This document shows positions 14,797 through 23,095 of a stretch of DNA of 26,421 bases, piece after piece. Position 1 is the first letter of the stretch. The number at the start of each line of letters is the position of its first letter. The notes under the pieces were generated by a model. The model saw only the letters and a program-made list of their open reading frames with translations. It was not told the origin of the DNA and did no database searches. A program made the position numbers and the translations under genes. Source of the stretch: PNKC01 sp038323265 (lineage in GTDB: Bacteria > Chloroflexota > Dehalococcoidia > Tepidiformales > Tepidiformaceae); NCBI GenBank assembly GCA_038323265.1, contig JBBQGT010000032.1:1-26421 (forward strand), read 5' to 3'.

Positions 14797-15732
14797 ATGT
14801 CTAACCAGCTTCGCCACCTCCTCTCCTCGGCGGACTTCTCCGCTGAAGAGACCGCTTACGTCCTCAAAGTCGCCGCCCGCTTGAAGGCGCGACCGGAACG
14901 TGTGCTGGAAGGGCGTCAACTGGCGCTGGTGTTCGAAAAGCCTTCGCTGCGCACGCGGGTCAGCTTCCAGGTGGCGATGCGCCATCTCGGCGGCGAAACG
15001 ATCTACCTCGCCCCGCAGGAGGTGGGCCTCGGCGAACGTGAGGCGATCAAGGACGTCTCGCGCGTCCTCGCACGCTACGTCGATATCGTCGCTGTGAGGA
15101 CGTTCGGACAGGAGATCGTCGAGGAGTACGCCGAGTACTCGGGCATTCCCGTGATCAACGCGCTGACGAACGAGGAGCACCCTTGCCAGGCGCTGGCGGA
15201 CCTGCTCACCGTGCAGGAGAAGCTGGGCGACCTGCACGGGAAGTCCATCGCCTTCGTCGGCGATGGCTACAACGTTGCCGCCAGCCTCGTGCTCACTGCC
15301 ACGGCGCTGGGCATGGATGTACGAATGGCGGCCCCGCGCGGTTACATGCTGCCTGAAGAAGTGATCGCCGAGGCGAGCGCGCGGGCCGAGTCCTCCGGCG
15401 GCAATCTGACGCTCGTCACCGACCCGGTGGAAGCGGTAGCCGGCGCCCAAGCCGTCTACACTGACGTCTGGACGTCCATGGGCCAGGAGCGTGAATCGGA
15501 GCGACGGCGTATAGATTTCGCCGGGTACCAGCTGAATCGCGCGCTGATGGACAAGGCCGCCGCGGGCTCGCTCGTGATGCACGACTTGCCAGCCCATCGC
15601 GGGGACGAAATCACGGACGAAATGATGGAGAGTCCGAACTCAATCATCTTCGACCAGGCAGAGAACAGGGTGTGGGCGCAGGCCGCAGTGGTCGCCTTCC
15701 TGCTGGGCGCAACAGGAGAATTGGGGGTCTAA
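14797..15732 (+). CDS. argF: ornithine carbamoyltransferase
   Basis: The 311-aa enzyme joins carbamoyl phosphate and ornithine to citrulline in cytoplasmic arginine synthesis. The carbamoyl-phosphate loop is EKPSLRTR (residues 47-54), HPCQ follows at 128-131 and FVGDGYNVAAS opens the ornithine domain. The C-terminal active-site loop reads HDLPAHRGDE (from 262): the usual cysteine of HCLP is Asp263. Length and layout fit OTCase rather than aspartate carbamoyltransferase, which lacks the HxLPAHRG loop. ATG 14797 is the start expected from family length; the adjacent TATAAT implies a leaderless mRNA. It stands apart from other arginine genes and is followed by 61 nt before cdaA. Confidence 0.95.
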   Translation: MSNQLRHLLSSADFSAEETAYVLKVAARLKARPERVLEGRQLALVFEKPSLRTRVSFQVAMRHLGGETIYLAPQEVGLGEREAIKDVSRVLARYVDIVAVRTFGQEIVEEYAEYSGIPVINALTNEEHPCQALADLLTVQEKLGDLHGKSIAFVGDGYNVAASLVLTATALGMDVRMAAPRGYMLPEEVIAEASARAESSGGNLTLVTDPVEAVAGAQAVYTDVWTSMGQERESERRRIDFAGYQLNRALMDKAAAGSLVMHDLPAHRGDEITDEMMESPNSIIFDQAENRVWAQAAVVAFLLGATGELGV

Positions 15733-15793
15733 ACCGGCGCTGGCGTTGCGCTCGGGTATGATTGCCCCGCGCACTCACACGCGCGTGACACCC

Positions 15794-16618
15794 ATGCCCG
15801 ATACAACCCACATCCGCGAAATCCTCGACCAGTTCCGTTTCTCCAGCGCGATCGACGTGCTACTGATAGCGGCTGTCATCTTTTCGACGTTGCGTCTGCT
15901 CTCGGGCACGCGCGCGATGACGCAGTTGCGCGGGGCGCTGGCCCTGCTGCTGGTCTTCGTGGTACTAGGCCGGGTGTTCGACCTGACGGTCATCAACTTC
16001 TTGGTGGCGAACTCGTTCACGGCCCTGCTGGTGGGGGCGGCCATCGTCTTCCAGCCGGAGATTCGGCGCTCGCTGGACCGGCTGGGGCGCACGGGGGTGC
16101 AGGGCTGGCTCAGCTCGCGCCACTACGAAGAGGTCATCGACTCGGTGGTGAAGGCCTCCGAACGGATGTCGGCCGAGCGACACGGCGGGCTGTTCGTCAT
16201 CGAACGGGGCACAGGCCTCGGGGACATCATCGAGACGGGCGTACCCGTCGATGCACGCATCTCGCCCGAGCTGCTGGCGGGCATCTTCTACCCGAACTCG
16301 CCGCTGCACGACATGGCCGTCATCCTGCGCGACGACCGCGTGGTGGCCGCCGGCTGCATTCTCCCGCTGGCGGGCGAACTGAGCGGTGACGAGCGCTTCC
16401 TCGGCACGCGGCACCGTGCGGCCATCGGCGTCACCGAGCAGACCGACGCGCTGACCGTGGTGGTCTCGGAAGAGACGGGCGACATCAGCGTGGCGCTCCA
16501 CGGCCGGCTGACGCACGTCGCTGACGAGCGCCGTCTGCGCGCGGTGCTCGAACGGCTGCTGGAGCCGGCCAGCGCGCAGGCGGCGGCGCAAAACGGGAAT
16601 GGGGGCATACCGGTATGA
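15794..16618 (+). CDS. cdaA: diadenylate cyclase (c-di-AMP synthase)
   Basis: The 274-aa membrane enzyme makes cyclic di-AMP from two ATP. Three N-terminal helices (about residues 15-35, 40-58 and 62-82) precede the DisA_N cyclase domain. The domain shows SPLHDMAVILRDDRVVAAG, where the usual DGA motif is DMA, and GTRHRAAIGVTEQTDA with the RHR motif. The order cdaA-ybbR is the conserved one for CdaA and its regulator CdaR. ATG 15794 was chosen for its normal N-terminal length; GTG 15785 is possible and no clear ribosome binding site supports either. TATGAT at 15757-15762 may be the -10 of its own promoter. Confidence 0.94.
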   Translation: MPDTTHIREILDQFRFSSAIDVLLIAAVIFSTLRLLSGTRAMTQLRGALALLLVFVVLGRVFDLTVINFLVANSFTALLVGAAIVFQPEIRRSLDRLGRTGVQGWLSSRHYEEVIDSVVKASERMSAERHGGLFVIERGTGLGDIIETGVPVDARISPELLAGIFYPNSPLHDMAVILRDDRVVAAGCILPLAGELSGDERFLGTRHRAAIGVTEQTDALTVVVSEETGDISVALHGRLTHVADERRLRAVLERLLEPASAQAAAQNGNGGIPV

Positions 16619-17919
16619 GCGTCCGGTCACGCTTGCGGGTGGTGCGCGGGCTGCTCTTCGGGTCGGTGGGCAGCTTTTACCAGCACTGGGCGCTGGCGCT
16701 CTTCAGCGTGGTGGCGGCGCTCGGTATCTGGTTCGTCATCCAGGATGTGGAGAACCCGCGGGTCCAAGGGACGTTTCCGCGCGAGCCTGGGACGCTGGAG
16801 GCGATCGTCAAGAACAACGACGACGCGATCGTGCGCGACATGGTGCCGGTGAGCCTCAGCGTGGACGCGCGCAAGGGTGACTTCGCGACGTTGCGCCGCG
16901 AGGACTTCGAGGTGTACATCGACCTCTCGGGCGTGAAAGCTGGCGGCCCGGCGATCTCGGTGCCCGTGCGCGCGAGCAGCAAGCGTGACGGAGTGCGGGT
17001 GTTAGGGGTGACCCCATCGACGATGCGGGTTACGGTGGTAGAGGCGCAGAGTAAAGAAGTGCCGGTGACAATCCGTCGAACGGGGGAACTCCCGACCGGC
17101 TACCGTGAATCACCGGGTGCTGACCCCGCCATTGAGCCCGCCTTTGTAACCGTGCGCGGTGCTCCGGAGCTTGTAAGTACAGTGAAGAATGCCGAACTCG
17201 TCGTGAACCTTGCCGGGACACGCAGCGAAACGCTCGTCTCCGAAGGGGACCTCACCCCTCGCACTGAAAGCGGCAGCGAGGTGACCGTGAAGCTGAGCCA
17301 GACGCGCGCCCGCGTGACGATCAAGATCGAGCAGACGTTCGTGCAGCGCACGCTCTCCGTGACGCCAGCGATTATCGGCACGCCAGCGCAGGGCTACCGT
17401 ATCGTGAACATCACCTCGGACCCTGCGACGGTGGTCTTGAATGGCCCGGCCTCCGCCGTGGGCAGCATCCAACTCGGGCTCTCAACCGAGCGCGTGGACG
17501 TTTCGGGGGCGAAATCGGACGTGGTGCTGACACGCAACATCGATCAGCCTCCAAATACCTTTTTGGACCGGCGGAGCGTCACGGTGAAGGTGGAGATTAA
17601 GCCGATCGAGTGCACCGCCGGCACCGGGACGCCTTGTGGCGCGGTGACATTCTTCATCGCGCCGGACATTGGCCCGCCGCCCGCAGGGCTTGTGCGCGAT
17701 ACGGCCAGCGCCGCCTTCACCTCGGAAGTGCGCGTTTCGGGGCCCTTGGCAGTGATTAATACACTGACTCCAGCATCGTTCAAGGTGACCGTTTCTCTCG
17801 CCTCGGGCGTCGCCGGGACTGCGACCTACCCCGCCGTGGTAGTCCCGCCGACCGGGGTGAGTATCAAGATCGAACCAGTGGACCCGTTGGTCATCGTGTT
17901 GAAGGCAGCGACGCCATGA
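16615..17919 (+). CDS. YbbR-domain protein, CdaR-like regulator of c-di-AMP synthesis
   Basis: The 434-aa protein has one N-terminal membrane helix (about residues 25-42, ALALFSVVAALGIWFVI) followed by an exported region of repeated YbbR domains; the phrases VPVTIRRTGELPTGYR and PAIIGTPAQGYRIVNITSDP fit the repeat pattern 'v.v.....g.pa.Gy.v..v...P..V.v.Gp'. In Firmicutes the equivalent CdaR binds CdaA and modulates its activity. The gene overlaps cdaA and der by four bases at each end (ATGA), so it should be co-translated with both. Confidence 0.9.
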   Translation: MSVRSRLRVVRGLLFGSVGSFYQHWALALFSVVAALGIWFVIQDVENPRVQGTFPREPGTLEAIVKNNDDAIVRDMVPVSLSVDARKGDFATLRREDFEVYIDLSGVKAGGPAISVPVRASSKRDGVRVLGVTPSTMRVTVVEAQSKEVPVTIRRTGELPTGYRESPGADPAIEPAFVTVRGAPELVSTVKNAELVVNLAGTRSETLVSEGDLTPRTESGSEVTVKLSQTRARVTIKIEQTFVQRTLSVTPAIIGTPAQGYRIVNITSDPATVVLNGPASAVGSIQLGLSTERVDVSGAKSDVVLTRNIDQPPNTFLDRRSVTVKVEIKPIECTAGTGTPCGAVTFFIAPDIGPPPAGLVRDTASAAFTSEVRVSGPLAVINTLTPASFKVTVSLASGVAGTATYPAVVVPPTGVSIKIEPVDPLVIVLKAATP

Positions 17920-19259
17920 CCGCGACATCCGTTCTCCCTCGCGTCGTCATCGTGGGTCGCCCGAACGTGGGCAAGTCTTCGCTCTTCAACCGCGTCATCG
18001 GCGAGCGCAAGTCGATCGTCGAAGACGAACCCGGCACCACCCGCGACCGCGTTGAAGCGGATGTCGAATGGCAGGACGTGCGCTTCCGTCTGATCGACAC
18101 GGGCGGCTTCGAAACGGACGCCGAGAACGTCTACGCCCCGCTGATCATGGAGCAGATCAGGGTGGCGATGGACGGCGCCGCCCTCGTCCTTTTCTGCCTC
18201 GATTCGCGCGACGGCCTGACGGCCAGCGACTACGACATGGCGGACGTTGTCCGCCGCGTGAATCGCCCAACGATGGTCATCGCCACGAAAGCGGACAACG
18301 AGCGCCGCGAATCCACGGGCATCGCCGAAGCCTCCACACTGGGGCTTGGGGATGCACTACCGGTCAGCGCGCTGCACGACGTGAACGTCGGCCTGATGCT
18401 CGACGACGTGGTGGCCAAACTGCCCGTGACCGAACCGCTGGTCGAAAGCGACCGCGTGAGTGTGGCGATCATCGGGCGGCCGAACGTGGGCAAGTCGCAG
18501 CTGTTGAATGCCATTCTCGGTGAAAACCGGGTGATCGTGAGCGACGTAGCGGGCACCACGCGCGACGCAGTCGACACTGAGATTGATACGCCGCAGGGGC
18601 CGTTCTTGCTGGTTGACACCGCCGGTGTGCGGCGGCCTGGCAAGCTCGGCAAAGGGGTCGAACGTCACTCCGTGATGCGCACGCGGAGCGCAGTTGAGCG
18701 CGCCGATGTCTCGGTCCTGGTGATCGACGGCACTGCGGGCGTCACCTCGCAAGACACTCACATCAGCGGCATCGCCCTCGAGGAGTACAAGGGGCTGATC
18801 ATCGCGGTCAACAAGATCGACCTTTGGGAGGACGAGGAGGAACGCAAGTCCTGGGCGGAACGCCAGATGCGCACTCGCTTGCAATTCGTCCCGTGGGCAG
18901 TCATCTGCTTCATCTCGGCGCTCGAAGCACGGGGCACCGAGAAACTGCTGGAACTGGCGGCCACCGTCCGTAAGGCGCGGCGGCTGCGCATCCCAACGGC
19001 CGAGCTGAACACTTTGCTCTCCCGCGCCGTACGCGAACACGTTCCGCCCTTGGTCCAGAACCGGCGCTTCAAACTTTTCTACACCACCCAGGCGGGGATC
19101 GACCCGCCGACCTTCATTCTGTTTGTGAACGACCCTTCGTTGGTCCACTTCAGCTACAAACGGTTCCTCGAACGACGCCTGCGCGAGGCCTACGACTTCG
19201 AAGGCACCGCCATCAAGATGGTCTACAAAGCGCGGGCGGAGGATGATTCGCGACCGTGA
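17916..19259 (+). CDS. der: ribosome assembly GTPase Der (EngA)
   Basis: This 447-aa protein has two G domains in tandem followed by a KH-like domain, the arrangement unique to Der. Domain 1 has GRPNVGKS (14-21), DTGGF and TKAD; domain 2 has GRPNVGKSQ (about 185), DTAGVRR and NKID. The C-terminal part (VPPLVQNRRFKLFYTTQAG, PPTFILFVNDPSLVHFSYKRFL) is the KH-like domain. Der acts in maturation of the 50S subunit. Start and stop overlap neighbours by four bases. A gene order der-plsY-gpsA is familiar in several bacterial phyla including Chloroflexota. Confidence 0.97.
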   Translation: MTATSVLPRVVIVGRPNVGKSSLFNRVIGERKSIVEDEPGTTRDRVEADVEWQDVRFRLIDTGGFETDAENVYAPLIMEQIRVAMDGAALVLFCLDSRDGLTASDYDMADVVRRVNRPTMVIATKADNERRESTGIAEASTLGLGDALPVSALHDVNVGLMLDDVVAKLPVTEPLVESDRVSVAIIGRPNVGKSQLLNAILGENRVIVSDVAGTTRDAVDTEIDTPQGPFLLVDTAGVRRPGKLGKGVERHSVMRTRSAVERADVSVLVIDGTAGVTSQDTHISGIALEEYKGLIIAVNKIDLWEDEEERKSWAERQMRTRLQFVPWAVICFISALEARGTEKLLELAATVRKARRLRIPTAELNTLLSRAVREHVPPLVQNRRFKLFYTTQAGIDPPTFILFVNDPSLVHFSYKRFLERRLREAYDFEGTAIKMVYKARAEDDSRP

Positions 19260-19882
19260 TCGGTCAGTACTTCGCGAATATCCTGCTCGGCTATCTCCTT
19301 GGCTCGATCCCGTTCGGGCTCGTCATCGGTTACCTCTACCTCCACCGAGACATCCGGGATTCGGGAAGCGGCAAAACCGGAACCACGAATGTCCTGCGGA
19401 CGGCGGGGAAGAGCGCGGCGGTATTGGTCATGATCGGCGACATCTCGAAAGGGGCCGTGCCAGCGCTGGTGGGCCGATTCGTCTTTCACGATGATGGCGT
19501 TGCGGCTGCGGGAGCTGGTGCGGCGGTCGTCGGGCACATCTGGCCCGTTTTCGCAGGTTTCCGCGGCGGGCGCGGAGTAGCCAGCGCATTCGGCTCAGTC
19601 CTTGGCCTCGCTCCACTCATCGCGTTGCTTTTTCCGTTGATTGGCGCTGCCCTGGTAATCCCCACGCGCTACATGTCCTTGATGTCTGTAGTCGGCACCC
19701 CAATCGCTGCGGGGATTCTCGTCGTCGCCGCAATTGGTGGCTGGCAGCCTGTACCGTTCGCACTCGAGGCGGTGTTTGTCACGCTGCTCATCGAATACAA
19801 GCACCTGCCGAATATCCGCCGCCTGCGCGCCGGGACCGAGCCGCGCATCGGACGCGGCGGTGACCGCCCGGCGACCGGCTAG
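19256..19882 (+). CDS. plsY: acyl-phosphate:glycerol-3-phosphate acyltransferase
   Basis: The 208-aa membrane enzyme transfers an acyl group from acyl phosphate to glycerol 3-phosphate, the first step of phospholipid synthesis. The three PlsY motifs are present: GSIPFGLVIG, SGKTGTTNVLR (where most bacteria have SGNxGATN) and GHIWPVFAGFRGGRGVA, followed by KHLPNIRRLRAGTEPRIG. There are about five to six helices. GTG 19256 overlaps the der stop as GTGA. Its substrate is the product of GpsA, encoded next. Confidence 0.96.
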   Translation: MIGQYFANILLGYLLGSIPFGLVIGYLYLHRDIRDSGSGKTGTTNVLRTAGKSAAVLVMIGDISKGAVPALVGRFVFHDDGVAAAGAGAAVVGHIWPVFAGFRGGRGVASAFGSVLGLAPLIALLFPLIGAALVIPTRYMSLMSVVGTPIAAGILVVAAIGGWQPVPFALEAVFVTLLIEYKHLPNIRRLRAGTEPRIGRGGDRPATG

Positions 19883-19884
19883 CC

Positions 19885-20862
19885 ATGTCCGAGTTCGTCG
19901 TCTGCGGCGCCACTTCATGGGGAGTGACGCTCGCCTCGATCCTCTCGCGCAATCACGACCGCGTGCTGCTGGTGACTCGGGATTCCTCCGAGGCAGACCG
20001 CGTGCGTGCGCGGCGCGGCGTAGAACGCTTGCCAGAAGTGATACTCAACGAACGCGTCGCGATCGTTGCCGAACCGCCGCCTATTCACGGAGTAGATGGG
20101 GTCGTCTTTGCGGTTCCAGCCCAATCGCTTCGAGCCGCGACGTCGCGCTTCGGCGCTTACCGCGCCGTCCCCGTGCTCTCGGCAGCGAAGGGCATCGAAT
20201 TGACCAGCGGACTTCGAATGAGCCAGGTGCTGGCCGAACTGTGGCCGAGCGACCTGATCGGTGCGCTCTCGGGGCCTAACCTTGCGCACGAAGTTGCCCG
20301 GGGACTGCCGGCCGCGGCGGTCATCGCCTCCAGCGGCGCCGACACGGCTACTGCGTGGCAGACCGCGCTCGCCACGCCAACGTTTCGTCTTTACACCGCG
20401 AGCGACGTCGTCGGTGTGGAACTTGCGGGGGCGCTGAAAAACGTGGTGGCAATCGCCGCCGGGGCTGCCGTCGGCTTGAACCTGGGAGCAAACGCCGTGG
20501 CCGCGATCGTGACTCGCGGCCTGGCCGAGATTACCCGCCTCGGGATGGCGCTCGGCGCTGACGCAGCGACGTTCAGTGGGCTCGCTGGTGTGGGAGACCT
20601 GACGGTCACCTGCTTTTCGCCACTGAGCCGTAACCACCGGTTAGGGGAGCTGCTTGCCGCTGGAATCCCGCCATCGGAGGCGCTCGCGCGGATTGGCGAG
20701 GCAGTCGAGGGTGCGCCGACGGCGGGCGTGGCGGTGGAGCTGGCTAAACGGGCTGGCCTGGAGATGCCGATCGCCCGCGAAGTGGCGGCCGTGCTTTCCG
20801 GCGAGAGGCAGGTTGGGGAGGCTATGCTGCAGCTGCTCACGAGGCGGCTTGGCCGCGAGTAA
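19885..20862 (+). CDS. gpsA: glycerol-3-phosphate dehydrogenase [NAD(P)+]
   Basis: The 325-aa enzyme reduces dihydroxyacetone phosphate to sn-glycerol 3-phosphate for PlsY. The nucleotide-binding motif is VVCGATSWGVTLA, a relaxed form of GxGxWG. SAAKGIEL, GPNLAHEVARGLP, the catalytic lysine in LAGALKNVVAI and GLAGVGDLTVTCFSPLSRNH are typical of GpsA. The start follows the plsY stop by 2 nt. Confidence 0.96.
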   Translation: MSEFVVCGATSWGVTLASILSRNHDRVLLVTRDSSEADRVRARRGVERLPEVILNERVAIVAEPPPIHGVDGVVFAVPAQSLRAATSRFGAYRAVPVLSAAKGIELTSGLRMSQVLAELWPSDLIGALSGPNLAHEVARGLPAAAVIASSGADTATAWQTALATPTFRLYTASDVVGVELAGALKNVVAIAAGAAVGLNLGANAVAAIVTRGLAEITRLGMALGADAATFSGLAGVGDLTVTCFSPLSRNHRLGELLAAGIPPSEALARIGEAVEGAPTAGVAVELAKRAGLEMPIAREVAAVLSGERQVGEAMLQLLTRRLGRE

Positions 20863-20877
20863 CAGTCCTCGGCGCGG

Positions 20878-20886
20878 TGATACACT
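20878..20886 (+). promoter_or_regulatory. extended -10 element of the HEAT-repeat gene
   Basis: TGATACACT reads as an extended -10 (TG-n-TACACT). It ends 8 nt before ATG 20895, with no Shine-Dalgarno sequence between, again a leaderless arrangement. Confidence 0.5.
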
Positions 20887-20894
20887 CGAATGAC

Positions 20895-21851
20895 ATGGCA
20901 ACAGCGCCCCAAAAGCAACTCCCCGTCATCATCGAATCACTCGTGCGCGGTGAAGAGCCGCCCGCCGCGAGTCTCGCAGCTTTCTCGGATCTTGGCCGCA
21001 GAGATGTCGCCCTCGTGCGGGACGCGTGGCCGGCCATTCCGCTCGAGACGCGCCAAAAGATCATCCAACGCGCTCTCGATCTGACTGAAGACAGCGTAGA
21101 CCTCGATTTCACACAGGTGGCACTAGTCGGACTGGGGGACGAAAGCGCCGAGGTGCGTGCCAGGGCAGCCACTTCACTCTGGGAGTCACCGTTGCGCGAG
21201 GTGGCCCTGCGCTTGCTCCAGACTCTGGATGAAGACCAAGACCCAGACGTCCGAACGGCGGCAGCCACGTCCCTTCGGCAGTTCGTCGTACTGCGGGAGT
21301 TCGACCAGTTCGACGCTGAGCTCGGTGACCGAGTAGTCGATACGCTGCGCGCCGTGGCCGAGTCCCCGGAGTCGGCTGGGTCTTTGCGCGCGGCGGCGAT
21401 TGAATCGGCCGGCGTACGCTCGCTGCCCTGGGTGCCTGAATTGGTGGCTTCGGGCTACAACGACGACGACCGTGCCGTGCGTCTAGCGGCCGTGGTGGCG
21501 ATGGGTGATTCGGCGGACGAACGTTGGCTGGACTATCTCATCGAGCAGATCTATTCAGATGACCCGGAGTTCCGCTTCGCCGCAGTCCTTTCGCTCGGCC
21601 AGGTTGGATCAGAGGAGACAGTTGAGCCCCTGGTCGCCCTGCTGGCCGACGATGATCCGGAGGTTGTGATTGCAGCCGTCGCGGCGCTTGGCGAAGTAGG
21701 CACGCCTGAGGCCGTGGATGCCATCAACGCGTTCGCCGAGGAGGCGCCGCCAGAATACGCGGAGGCGATCAGTGATGCGCTCGAGGTGGCCGCTGAGTTC
21801 GGCATCGGCCCTCGCGATTATGATATGGACGAGGACGACGACGAGGAGTGA
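20895..21851 (+). CDS. HEAT-repeat protein
   Basis: The 318-aa protein is built of helical HEAT repeats, clearest in the second half: AVRLAAVVAMGDSADERWLDYL, then EFRFAAVLSLGQVGSEETVEPL, EVVIAAVAALGEVGTPEAVDAI, and earlier EVRARAATSLWES and DVRTAAATSLRQF, each about 31-36 residues. The C-terminus is a very acidic tail (DYDMDEDDDEE). No catalytic or membrane segments are visible, so it is probably a scaffold. I chose ATG 20895 over GTG 20877, which would place the start inside the -10 element. The GTG of the Nudix gene overlaps its stop. Confidence 0.88.
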   Translation: MATAPQKQLPVIIESLVRGEEPPAASLAAFSDLGRRDVALVRDAWPAIPLETRQKIIQRALDLTEDSVDLDFTQVALVGLGDESAEVRARAATSLWESPLREVALRLLQTLDEDQDPDVRTAAATSLRQFVVLREFDQFDAELGDRVVDTLRAVAESPESAGSLRAAAIESAGVRSLPWVPELVASGYNDDDRAVRLAAVVAMGDSADERWLDYLIEQIYSDDPEFRFAAVLSLGQVGSEETVEPLVALLADDDPEVVIAAVAALGEVGTPEAVDAINAFAEEAPPEYAEAISDALEVAAEFGIGPRDYDMDEDDDEE

Positions 21852-22288
21852 ACCGCCAACTTCCCATCCAGGACGCGGTTTCGGCAGGCGGAGTTGTGTG
21901 GCGGCGCTCGGATACCGGCGTGGTGGAAGTTGTACTGTGCGGACGCTCATCGGACCACCTATGGTGCCTGCCGAAGGGCACGCCCGATGGTGGCGAAACG
22001 ATCGAGCAGACAGCCGAACGCGAGGTGCGCGAAGAGACCGGCCTGGTGGTGGAGCGCGGTGAGTCGCTTGGCACGATCGAGTACTGGTTCACGGCGAGCG
22101 GCATTCGCTACCACAAGTATGTCCACCACTGGCTGATGCAGCCGATTGGCGGCGATACCGCCAATCACGACCATGAGTTCGACGAAGTCCGCTGGGTGCC
22201 GGGGGAACGCGCACGCCGGATGCTGAAGTATCGCGATGAGAAACGGATCCTGGATGAGGCCCTGCGGATGTTGGAGCAGGTGGCGTGA
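21848..22288 (+). CDS. Nudix hydrolase
   Basis: The 146-aa protein carries a complete Nudix box at residues 44-66, from GTPDGGE through REVREETGL, matching GX5EX7REUXEEXGU, so the magnesium-binding glutamates are intact. The neighbouring WCLPKG and the later NHDHEFDEVRWVP resemble the diadenosine polyphosphate/MutT-like subgroup, but substrate cannot be told from sequence. Start GTG overlaps the HEAT stop (GTGA) and its own stop overlaps the next GTG. Confidence 0.94.
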   Translation: MNRQLPIQDAVSAGGVVWRRSDTGVVEVVLCGRSSDHLWCLPKGTPDGGETIEQTAEREVREETGLVVERGESLGTIEYWFTASGIRYHKYVHHWLMQPIGGDTANHDHEFDEVRWVPGERARRMLKYRDEKRILDEALRMLEQVA

Positions 22289-22869
22289 CAGCGGCGGCGC
22301 CCCACGAATTCGATCACCTGGTGGTCGCGATGGGGCCATCCATTCGCATCCGGCGCAAGGTGCGGCAGGATGCGGAAGACGACTATCGCTGGCGCAAGAA
22401 TCCCGACAACGCACGCTTCGACGGTGAGCAGCCCCTCCAACAGAACTTCGACGAGTTCCTTCAACAGGTGGAATCGGAGCTCGCCTTCGGGCAGCCGGAG
22501 ATGGAGTTCTTCGCTATCACAGACGGCGCTGGGCGACACATTGGCAACGTGATGTACTACCACGCGGACAGCCACCTGGGCGAAGCCGAGTTTGGGCTCA
22601 CCCTTGGCGAAGATGAAGACCGGGGACGAGGCTGGGGCACCGAAACGTCCATCCTATTCATGCGCTTTCTCTGGCAGAACTATCCGTTTCGGCGCGTCTA
22701 CTTACATACGCTGGCCTGGAATGAGCGAGCGATCGCCTGCTTCCAGAGGGCGGGATTCAATGAAGCAACGCGTCTGCTGCGGAATGGCGAGCCGTTCATC
22801 CGCATGGAAGCGAGGCGCGAGTGGTGGCTTCTCTGGGACGGTGAGGGCCGCTTCGCCCGTTATGCGTAA
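22285..22869 (+). CDS. GNAT-family acetyltransferase (RimJ/RimL-like)
   Basis: The 194-aa protein has the GNAT fold: HIGNVMYYHADSHLGEAEFG in the central strands, the acetyl-CoA loop DRGRGWGTE, VYLHTLAWNERAIACFQRAG (the typical N-x-x-A-I-x-x-x-x-x-x-G helix) and a C-terminal strand. The N-terminal part (IRIRRKVRQDAEDDYRWRKNP) is like that of amino-acid or ribosomal-protein N-acetyltransferases. It is the last gene of the HEAT-Nudix-GNAT unit; the 4-nt overlaps imply coupled translation. Confidence 0.93.
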   Translation: MTAAAPHEFDHLVVAMGPSIRIRRKVRQDAEDDYRWRKNPDNARFDGEQPLQQNFDEFLQQVESELAFGQPEMEFFAITDGAGRHIGNVMYYHADSHLGEAEFGLTLGEDEDRGRGWGTETSILFMRFLWQNYPFRRVYLHTLAWNERAIACFQRAGFNEATRLLRNGEPFIRMEARREWWLLWDGEGRFARYA

Positions 22870-22915
22870 ACGAGCCCTCGCAGCGCCCGCGGGCGGAGAC
22901 ACCGATCGAACGCCC

Positions 22916-22931
22916 GGACGGACACCCGTCC
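22916..22931 (+). terminator. possible weak terminator hairpin after the GNAT gene
   Basis: GGACGG/CCGTCC forms a 6-bp stem with a 4-nt loop, 46 nt behind the stop. No T run follows, so termination would have to be inefficient or factor dependent. Confidence 0.3.
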
Positions 22932-23095
22932 ACCCTGCGATTCCCTGTCATCCGCCCGCCGACCACCGTATGGCTACCATCTGAATCGGGCCGTTTCCCC
23001 GCTTGATCTGGGCGCGGGCATAAAAATGCCGAAATACAACATAGAGCCAGAACTCTCGCCGCCCGCGGACGTGGCAGCGAACTTCGGAAGGTGTG

